From an uncultured Succinivibrionaceae bacterium (GTDB taxonomy: Bacteria; Pseudomonadota; Gammaproteobacteria; Enterobacterales; Succinivibrionaceae), in the NCBI GenBank assembly GCA_944390105.1, contig CALXOV010000024.1:1-34622 (forward strand): a stretch of 34,622 nucleotides of DNA, given 5' to 3'. The number at the start of each line of letters is the position of its first letter. Position 1 is the stretch's first letter. Positions 26,967 to 34,622 of this stretch are shown piece after piece. The notes below the pieces were generated by a model that did not search any database, was not told the origin of the DNA, and saw only the letters and a program-made list of their open reading frames with translations. The position numbers and the translations under genes were made by a program.

Positions 26967-28427
26967 TCAGCGCTGTGCCTCGGGCTTGTTGTCTGTCTCA
27001 TCTTTAGTTAAGCGGTTGAAATCATGTTTTTTCAGCCAGTTCGCGTGTTGCAGGCGAATTAAGAACATGGTGCCGCGCAGCGACAGTTCAATTGCCATTG
27101 CGATCCATACTCCGTACAGTCCGTAATGGGGAGAGAGCAAAGCCGCCAGTGATAGGCGTACCGCCCACATGGAGAAGAAATTCATGCAACTTGGCAACAA
27201 GGTATCGCCGGCGCCGACAAATACGCCATAAGCGACAATTGATGCACCAAACAGCGGCTCGGCAAAAGCTTCAATACGCAGAATGTTAACTGCCAGTTCC
27301 TGTACTCGCAGATCTGGAGTCATCATTGCCATCACATAAGGAGAGAGCACGAACATGGCAATGCCGCCGATGCCCATCACCAGCATGCCGAGTACAGTGG
27401 TGATGCGTGCAAAGCTTAAGGTCAGCTTAGGGCGTTTTGCGCCGATGCTTTGTCCTACTAGAGTAGTGGCGGCCTCAGACAGTCCGTAACCTGGCATGTA
27501 ACACAGGCTTTCAACTGTAATGGCAAAAGAATGTGCGGCAATCGCGACAATACCAAGAGGCGCCACAATAATTGTGGTGACAATTTGCGCCAGCGAAATT
27601 GCCAAATGCTGTCCTGCCATCGGCAGCGAGATCTTAAGAGCTCGCTTGACCACCCTCCTCGTGGGGATAAAACTGCCGCGGTCTTGAAGTAAATTCATGG
27701 GCTTGGATTTAACCGCAGCAAAATACGTCATCAAAAGGCAGGTGCAGGCTTCGGCTGCCGCAGTACCTAACGCGGCGCCGACGACACCAAGCCCCATGCC
27801 TGGTACCGTGATATCTAGACCGAGCAGGTTTATCTCACGCGTAGGGAAGATAAAGATGAAGTTGAAGAATACATCTTCTACACACATTAAGATGTTAAGG
27901 ATGCTCGGTACCTTCATGTTTCCCGAGCAACGCAGCATGGAGCCTGACAGCAGACTTAACTGCAGGCAAGGCAGTGCTATAGCCAGAATTAGAAAGTATA
28001 AGAAGGCCTGATGCACAATAGCTGGATCTCCGCCCAACCAAATCGGCAGATGCGGACTTATCAGCGCGGCTACTGTGCCGATGGTTGCAGCGCTGCCTAA
28101 GGTGACTAGATAGGATTGGCGCATCACTTGCCGTGCTGCGGTATTGTCGCCAGCTCCGATTAAATGCGCTACCTGTACCGCATAGCCCATGGCATTGGCA
28201 GAGCACAAACCGCCGATGACCCACAACGAGGATGACATAAGTCCTACTGAGGCAGATGCTGCGGCGCCGAGACTCCCCACCATTGCTGCATCAATGTAGA
28301 ACATCATAATGGTGGAGATTTGCGCAAAGATGGACGGTGTGGCCAGCTTAATAATGAGCAGCAACTCCTGCTGCAACGTGAAGCGTCCGCGGGTGCGGAT
28401 ATTGGCCAGCAGTTCATCACCAGTCAC
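26967..28427 (-). CDS. MATE-family efflux transporter
   Basis: A 486-residue inner-membrane protein with about twelve helices in two similar halves, normal for MATE exporters. The first half shows LATPSIFAQISTIMMFYIDAAMVG near the N-terminus, and the second begins near ALKISLPMAGQHLAISLAQI. These transporters expel cationic drugs or metabolites using Na+ or H+ gradients. The start is GTG with AGGAGG seven bases upstream. It stands between the degenerate IS605 element and a pseudogene and is itself intact. Confidence 0.88.
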   Translation of the reverse strand: MTGDELLANIRTRGRFTLQQELLLIIKLATPSIFAQISTIMMFYIDAAMVGSLGAAASASVGLMSSSLWVIGGLCSANAMGYAVQVAHLIGAGDNTAARQVMRQSYLVTLGSAATIGTVAALISPHLPIWLGGDPAIVHQAFLYFLILAIALPCLQLSLLSGSMLRCSGNMKVPSILNILMCVEDVFFNFIFIFPTREINLLGLDITVPGMGLGVVGAALGTAAAEACTCLLMTYFAAVKSKPMNLLQDRGSFIPTRRVVKRALKISLPMAGQHLAISLAQIVTTIIVAPLGIVAIAAHSFAITVESLCYMPGYGLSEAATTLVGQSIGAKRPKLTLSFARITTVLGMLVMGIGGIAMFVLSPYVMAMMTPDLRVQELAVNILRIEAFAEPLFGASIVAYGVFVGAGDTLLPSCMNFFSMWAVRLSLAALLSPHYGLYGVWIAMAIELSLRGTMFLIRLQHANWLKKHDFNRLTKDETDNKPEAQR

Positions 28428-28718
28428 AGCACCACCTCCTAAAATGCAGGGTCACATGATGATGGGTAAAATGCCCGCGTGTAATGTGCAGTGCAGAAGG
28501 CGCTTTGTCAAGTCAGCTTTAGTGAAAATACTCAGTGGTAGTCAAGTTGTGGTTTAGCTGCATTCTTACAGCCTGAAAAATTAAAACTCGCTTTACTACT
28601 AGTACAGAAACGGAACAGCTGAGCTTACATCATATATCAAGTTCATTATGAGAGACCTTTTGTCCACAACACGAACATTAATGCTTTATTATGATAAATA
28701 AGCGAATTTGTGTATATT

Positions 28719-29370
28719 ATGTCCTATAATACTGATATTAAGTCTCAATTATTTGATGCTACGTTTGTTTCGACTATTAATATGCTTAATGCCCAGGATA
28801 AAATTGCAGTCCTGATCCCTGCCTATAATGAAGCGTAGGCTATCAGTACGGTTGTGCAAGATTTTATGATCCATCTCCATGAAGCTGATATTTACGTTTA
28901 AGACAATAATTCCACTGACGCATCCGCTGAGCTTGTTGCCAGCGTCGGAGCTATTGTCCACAAGGAATGTAAGCAGGGAAAGGGGAATGTGGTTAGGACC
29001 ATGTTTCGCGATGTATAAGCGGATTACTACATCTTAGTTGCCGGTGATAATACTTACCTTGCCGCCGCCATACGCCTGATGGTGGAACTTTTGCGCCAAG
29101 GCTACGATATGCTTATCGGCGAGCGGTTATCATCGACCTTCTTTCAGCAGAATAAGCGGCGTTTTCACAATAATGGTAACCTCATCGTTAAATTTATGGT
29201 TAATTTTTTATTTAAATATAAGATTGGTTGCTATGAAATTAAAGATAATACCATAATTGTGTAGCTGGTAAGAGTAAAAATATTACAGAAGTTTTAACCG
29301 GATTGCGTGGCTTCAGAGCGATATTCGTTAAAAGCTTCCCGATCACTTCTATGGGCTTTGAAAAATCTTG
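28719..29370 (+). pseudogene. Family 2 glycosyltransferase pseudogene (three in-frame stops)
   Basis: Read from ATG 28719 in one frame: AVLIPAYNEA, stop (28836-28838), AISTVVQDFM, DIYV, stop (28899-28901), DNNSTDASAEL, KGNVVRTMFRDV, stop (29016-29018), ADYYILVAGDNTY, then KRRFHNNGNLIVKFMVNFLFK. This is a typical GT-A glycosyltransferase like those that use polyprenyl-phosphate acceptors. The metal-binding D-G-D is A-G-D here. After 29216 an insertion of about 55 bases shifts the frame; VLTGLRGFRAIFVKSFPI at about 29290-29350 continues the family pattern and is cut at the IS605-like end C. Clearly non-functional. Confidence 0.85.
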
Positions 29371-29372
29371 GC

Positions 29373-29406
29373 GGGGGCAACCCCTACGGGTCACCCCCTA
29401 ATTCAC
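29373..29406 (+). repeat. IS605-like right-end structure C (solo)
   Basis: GGGGG-CA-ACCC pairs with GGGT-CA-CCCCC around CTAC (a two-base internal mismatch), directly followed by TAATTCAC. The last 17 bases (29390-29406) are identical to 17518-17534. It truncates the glycosyltransferase pseudogene. Confidence 0.55.
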
Positions 29407-29474
29407 TGGGGGCAATTTGAGAGACGTTTTGCTGGTATTTTATGAGGTATCCAAACAGCTTAGCGATATTAAGT

Positions 29475-29915
29475 CTATGACGTTAAGCCAGTCTGTAAAC
29501 GGCGCACCAGATCTTCACTGACATCGGTCATGGCAGAGATTTGCGCTGCGGAATATCCGTGTCGCAACATGTTAATTATCAGTTTTTCAATACCTTGTTC
29601 AATACCTTGTTTAATACCTTGCTCAAAACCCTTTTCCATACCTTCCTGAAGGGCTTCTTTACGAGCGGCTTTGGCATCTTTGATTTCTCTTTCACGCTGG
29701 AGGTACAGTAAAAACTCGTCAGAGTTGAAAAATGCTTGTTCCATTTTTATGTAGTTCTCAAGTTCGGGATCATTTTTAGCCCAATCAAGTAGTAGTTATC
29801 ATCAGACTCAATCAACTGAATGAAGCATCGGTATAGTTGGTTGTTGGCAAACTTGCCTACATAGTAAGTCTTTAGCTAGAGCTGGCTTTTCCTATGATAT
29901 AAATCAAAGATTTTA
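29475..29915 (-). pseudogene. 5'-truncated copy of the Rpn-family gene
   Basis: The 89-codon open part (from ATG 29744) is nearly identical to the C-terminal 88 residues of the intact gene at 29940-30851. It differs mainly at GIKQ versus GIER in the repeat and in the last two residues. Upstream of 29760 similarity to the intact gene continues to about 29915 but is much weaker and full of stops. The ATG that opens the short frame has lost the GAGGAG found in the intact copy (GAGAAC here), so it is probably not translated well. Confidence 0.75.
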
Positions 29916-29939
29916 GTTCTTAGCGGCAGTGGACGATGA

Positions 29940-30206
29940 TTAACTTAAGCCAGTCTGTAAACGGCGCACAAGATCTTCACTAACATCGGTCATGGCAGAG
30001 ATTTGCGCTGCGGAATATCCGTGTCGCAACATGTTAATTATCAGTTTTTCAATACCTTGTTCAATACCCCGTTCAATACCTTGCTCAAAACCCTTTTCCA
30101 TACCTTCCTGAAGGGCTTCTTTACGAGCGGCTTTGGCATCTTTGATTTCTCTTTCGCGCTGGAGGTACAGTAAAAACTCGTCAGAGTTGAAAAATGCTTG
30201 TTCCAT
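29940..30206 (-). CDS. Possible intragenic short Rpn product (RpnS-like)
   Basis: Within the Rpn gene, ATG at 30204-30206 is preceded by GAGGAG (30216-30221) with a nine-base spacer, stronger than the site before the full-length start. It would give an 88-residue C-terminal protein beginning MEQAFFNSDEF. E. coli rpn genes are known to encode such short in-frame C-terminal products that inhibit the full-length nuclease. Inference from position, site and precedent. Confidence 0.5.
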   Translation of the reverse strand: MEQAFFNSDEFLLYLQREREIKDAKAARKEALQEGMEKGFEQGIERGIEQGIEKLIINMLRHGYSAAQISAMTDVSEDLVRRLQTGLS

Positions 30207-30851
30207 TTTTATGTACTCCTCAAGTTCGGGATCGTTTTTAGCCCAATCAAGTATCAGTTTATCATCAGACTGCGTCAGTAGAACGAACCATTTGTATAAT
30301 TTGTTGTTGCCAAATTTGCCCGCCGCATAAGCCTCACGCCAGCGCGGCATTTCTATATTGTATAAATCAAAAGCCTTAGGCGCCCGCTGCAAGGTACGCT
30401 TATTAACGACGGTATAGCTGTTGATCCAATCATCGTTGTCATGGCGATCAATGTAATCCAAAAGATTAATCATGATGATGTGTGGAATGTTGGTGTAATC
30501 TTCACCTTCAGGCAAGGAGAGGACCATACTTAAGGCAGCGTAATATAAACTGCGAGGCATAAATGAAGTCGGTCTTACTTGTACCTCAATATTGACTATC
30601 GCCTCGTTATCTAGACGTGCGCGCAAATCAAGGAGACAGCGCTTATAGTGCTGTGATAGCGGATCGAGCTCGCGATCCATCAGGGTCAGACTCTTTACGA
30701 CAATCTGATTGGGTTCGTTATAGGATGCGAAAATGGAGTTGAGTAGCGAAACGAGCAGCTTTTCATGTCCTTTGCTGCCAAAAACACGCTTAAACAATAA
30801 ATCATTAAGGCGGTTTATTTTATCTTTATGTGAGAAGTTGGCGTTCGTCAT
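29940..30851 (-). CDS. Rpn family PD-(D/E)XK nuclease / putative transposase
   Basis: About 303 residues from MTNANFSHKD (an alternative ATG lies four codons earlier). The N-terminal part has the Rpn nuclease core: LNDLLFKRVFG, then Asp in LLDLRARLD and Glu-Val-Gln in IVNIEVQV, the D-ExQ metal site of PD-(D/E)XK enzymes. The tail has a GF/GI-EQG repeat (about residues 250-272) and a short helix-rich end, ISAMTDVSEDLVRRL. E. coli Rpn proteins are DNA endonucleases that promote recombination and have been linked to phage defence. The gene is flanked by a truncated copy of itself and lies just upstream of the str operon on the opposite strand. Confidence 0.85.
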   Translation of the reverse strand: MTNANFSHKDKINRLNDLLFKRVFGSKGHEKLLVSLLNSIFASYNEPNQIVVKSLTLMDRELDPLSQHYKRCLLDLRARLDNEAIVNIEVQVRPTSFMPRSLYYAALSMVLSLPEGEDYTNIPHIIMINLLDYIDRHDNDDWINSYTVVNKRTLQRAPKAFDLYNIEMPRWREAYAAGKFGNNKLYKWFVLLTQSDDKLILDWAKNDPELEEYIKMEQAFFNSDEFLLYLQREREIKDAKAARKEALQEGMEKGFEQGIERGIEQGIEKLIINMLRHGYSAAQISAMTDVSEDLVRRLQTGLS

Positions 30852-31224
30852 ATAAGTTACCATTAATATAATGGTTTATAAAATATGTGTGTAATCAATG
30901 ATGTCACAAAATTTATAGAAAAACTGTGATAAAAATATTATTTTATATATTTAAATAAATATCTGAAAAATCACGAATAATTTTTTAATATATAATAAGA
31001 TGCAATGTAAATATTTTAAATTAAAGAACATTTTTATTTAGATTTAAAGTATAGATTGTCAAGTAACCTACTTGTAAGCTCTAAAACATCCTTTGGATTA
31101 ACCCTATGAGCGGGAGTTAGTTAAGTTAGAGCTGCAGCGGTTAGTCTTAGTTTTTGCGTCCCAAAAGAGGCGGTGCCTCCGCAGAAAAAAGTTGCAGGTA
31201 AAGACACGGTAAAACTTTCGTAAA

Positions 31225-31248
31225 CTGCGATATATATCGCAGATTTTT
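31225..31248 (+). terminator. Palindrome with T-run upstream of rpsL
   Basis: CTGCGATATATATCGCAG is an 18-base perfect palindrome followed by ATTTTT. It could act as a terminator for transcripts entering from the left, or as a protein-binding palindrome. No plus-strand gene ends nearby, so its role is unclear. Confidence 0.4.
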
Positions 31249-31273
31249 GCCCAAGAATTTTTCCATTCTTCAA

Positions 31274-31303
31274 TTGATCTTGCCTGAGGCTTAGGTATAG
31301 AAT
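31274..31303 (+). promoter_or_regulatory. Candidate promoter of the str operon
   Basis: TTGATC and TAGAAT separated by 18 bases, about 70 bases upstream of the rpsL start. The -10 matches the consensus at five of six positions. Confidence 0.45.
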
Positions 31304-31372
31304 ACGGTGCTCCCATTTTTAGGGAAGAGTAAAGTCTGTCCAAAAATTTGGACCAACAGGAGATTTTATTTA

Positions 31373-31747
31373 ATGGCTACTATCAATCAGCTGGTGCGTA
31401 AGCCCCGCGTGAAGGTGGTTTCAAAGAATAAGGTTCCGGCCTTAGAAGCCTGCCCTCAGAAGCGCGGCGTGTGCACTCGCGTTTATACTACTACGCCTAA
31501 GAAGCCGAACTCGGCTATGCGTAAGGTTTGCCGTGTGCGCCTGACCAATGGCTTTGAAGTTACTTCCTACATTGGAGGCGTTGGTCACAACCTGCAGGAA
31601 CACTCTGTCGTACTTATCCGCGGCGGTCGTGTGAAGGATCTCCCGGGCGTGCGTTATCACACCATTCGCGGCTGCTTAGACTGCGCTGGCGTGAAGGATC
31701 GCAAGCAGGGTCGTTCTCTGTATGGTGTCAAGAAGCCTAAGGCTTAA
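31373..31747 (+). CDS. rpsL: 30S ribosomal protein S12
   Basis: A protein of exactly 124 residues from [12 protein letters not shown], the E. coli length; CAGGAGA lies about nine bases upstream. The decoding-site segments TTPKKPNSA and [14 protein letters not shown] carry the lysines (43 and 88 in E. coli numbering) whose change gives streptomycin resistance, so the allele looks streptomycin-sensitive. First gene of the str operon. A longer upstream in-frame ATG is rejected on length and ribosome binding site. Confidence 0.98.
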   Translation: MATINQLVRKPRVKVVSKNKVPALEACPQKRGVCTRVYTTTPKKPNSAMRKVCRVRLTNGFEVTSYIGGVGHNLQEHSVVLIRGGRVKDLPGVRYHTIRGCLDCAGVKDRKQGRSLYGVKKPKA

Positions 31748-31838
31748 TCGGACATCCCCGCAGAGTAAGGCCAAACAAGCTTTTTGTTGTAGATAATCAT
31801 TTAGTTTTGGAAAACCCTGAAGTTACGAGGATTTATCA

Positions 31839-32309
31839 ATGCCAAGACGTCGTGTTGTAGGTCAGCGCAAGATTCTGCCTGATCCTAAGTTCGGTTCAGA
31901 GCTCTTAGCAAAGTTCATTAATGTAGTGATGCTCGACGGTAAGAAGTCCGTCGCTGAAAGCATTGTATACGGCGCTTTAGACACTATTTCTCAGAAGAGC
32001 GGCAAGGAACACCTCGCCCTGTTCGAGGAAGCCCTTGAGCATATTCGTCCTGCTGTCGAAGTTAAGTCCCGCCGCGTTGGCGGTTCGACCTATCAGGTGC
32101 CGGTCGAAGTTCGTCCGGCCCGCGGCAATGCTCTGGCCATGCGTTGGCTGGTAGACGCCGCCCGTGCCCGTCATGAAAAGACCATGGCTCTGCGCCTGGC
32201 CGGCGAGATGATGGACGCCGCTGAGAATAAGGGCAGCGCTGTCAAGAAGCGTGAAGACGTTCATCGTATGGCTGAGGCTAATAAGGCCTTCGCTCACTTC
32301 CGCTGGTAA
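31839..32309 (+). CDS. rpsG: 30S ribosomal protein S7
   Basis: A 156-residue S7 starting [16 protein letters not shown], with the conserved [14 protein letters not shown] stretch and a C-terminus in [15 protein letters not shown]. It nucleates assembly of the 30S head on 16S rRNA and in many bacteria represses its own operon. It lies 91 bases after rpsL and is followed after 18 bases by fusA. Confidence 0.98.
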   Translation: MPRRRVVGQRKILPDPKFGSELLAKFINVVMLDGKKSVAESIVYGALDTISQKSGKEHLALFEEALEHIRPAVEVKSRRVGGSTYQVPVEVRPARGNALAMRWLVDAARARHEKTMALRLAGEMMDAAENKGSAVKKREDVHRMAEANKAFAHFRW

Positions 32310-32327
32310 TCATCGAGGTAAAGCAAA

Positions 32328-34430
<2,103 letters not shown>

Positions 34431-34447
34431 ACCTTTTAATTAAAAAA

Positions 34448-34472
34448 GCATCGCCTGCTGCCCAGGCGATGC
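34448..34472 (+). promoter_or_regulatory. fusA-tuf intercistronic hairpin
   Basis: GCATCGCCTG pairs perfectly with CAGGCGATGC around CTGCC. Read on the plus strand there is no T-run after it, so it does not look like a terminator in the direction of the operon. On the minus strand it is followed by six T. Likely an mRNA processing or stabilising structure. Confidence 0.55.
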
Positions 34473-34495
34473 CCTAACACAGGAAAATTGCAAAA

Positions 34496-34622
34496 ATGGC
34501 AAAGGAAAAGTTTGAACGTAATAAGGTTCACGTAAACGTCGGCACCATTGGTCACGTTGACCACGGCAAGACCACTTTAACTGCTGCTTTAACCAAGGTT
34601 TTAGCTGAGAAGTTCGGCGGCG
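34496..34622 (+). CDS. tuf: Elongation factor Tu (5' part, runs off window)
   Basis: The first 42 residues, [20 protein letters not shown] onward, contain the G1 loop GHVDHGKTT. This is EF-Tu, which delivers aminoacyl-tRNA to the ribosome. AGGAAAA lies upstream of the ATG. It is the fourth gene of the str operon, in the standard order. Confidence 0.97.
   Translation, partial: MAKEKFERNKVHVNVGTIGHVDHGKTTLTAALTKVLAEKFGG

Larger units (their letters stand above)
30864..31372. other. AT-rich region upstream of the str operon
   Basis: About 510 bases without a supportable gene. The left part (to about 31070) is strikingly AT-rich and would hold the promoter of the Rpn gene on the minus strand. 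The right part returns to normal composition and holds a palindrome with T-run and the candidate rpsL promoter, listed separately. A 79-codon minus-strand frame at 31104-31343 has no protein-like features. Confidence 0.65.

Noticed and set aside
31104-31343. 79-codon minus-strand frame upstream of rpsL
   Set aside because: No ribosome binding site, no family features, and it overlaps the palindrome and candidate promoter; composition looks non-coding.

Overview
The window looks like a chromosomal segment of a Gram-negative gammaproteobacterium. It has lipoprotein and periplasmic binding-protein signal peptides, CRP-type operators, lgt, glmU and the rpsL-rpsG-fusA-tuf (str) order. Gene content and protein style suggest a host-associated fermentative anaerobe of the Succinivibrionaceae type. 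That placement is inference from memory of protein style, not a search result.

Layout, left to right. (1) Positions 1-3654, plus strand: the tail of an unrecognised gene, a YtcJ-type amidohydrolase, a YhdT/DUF997 small membrane protein and a PanF-like Na+/solute symporter, closed by a terminator. This reads as an import-and-hydrolyse cassette. (2) 3708-4658: an EamA-type drug/metabolite exporter with a strong terminator. (3) 4659-17139: a control region of about 630 bases (three CRP-like sites, a LacI-family-like operator, a candidate promoter and a leader hairpin) followed by an eleven-gene plus-strand cluster. The cluster holds an SDR dehydrogenase, a ribose-type binding protein, a DUF2291 lipoprotein, a double ABC ATPase, a permease, a glycerol-kinase-like FGGY kinase, a second SDR, a split transketolase (N and C subunits), an AraC-family regulator and a second, MglB-like binding protein, with a terminator at the end. 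The logic is uptake of a sugar or polyol, oxidation to a ketose, phosphorylation, and transketolase cleavage into the pentose phosphate pathway. The split transketolase plus glycerol-kinase-like kinase resembles the D-apulose 4-phosphate branch of apiose catabolism, but no apiose isomerase is present and two SDRs are.

(4) 17140-20374: a decayed or acquired patch with an IS605-like end, an alpha/beta-hydrolase lipoprotein and an AEC-family carrier broken by one nonsense codon. A short direct repeat bounds this block. (5) 20375-24726: housekeeping genes glmU and lgt (minus), a small membrane protein overlapping a phosphopantetheinyl transferase (plus), and a DUF3737 beta-helix protein (minus). 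(6) 24932-30863: a plastic region with a gene fragment, a degenerate IS605-type element (tnpA and tnpB both broken), a MATE exporter, a glycosyltransferase pseudogene with three in-frame stops, another IS605-like end, and two copies of an Rpn PD-(D/E)XK gene. The intact Rpn copy has an internal start with a strong ribosome binding site. (7) 30864-34622: an AT-rich leader, then rpsL, rpsG, fusA (TTG start) and the beginning of tuf.

No rRNA, tRNA or CRISPR array was recognised.
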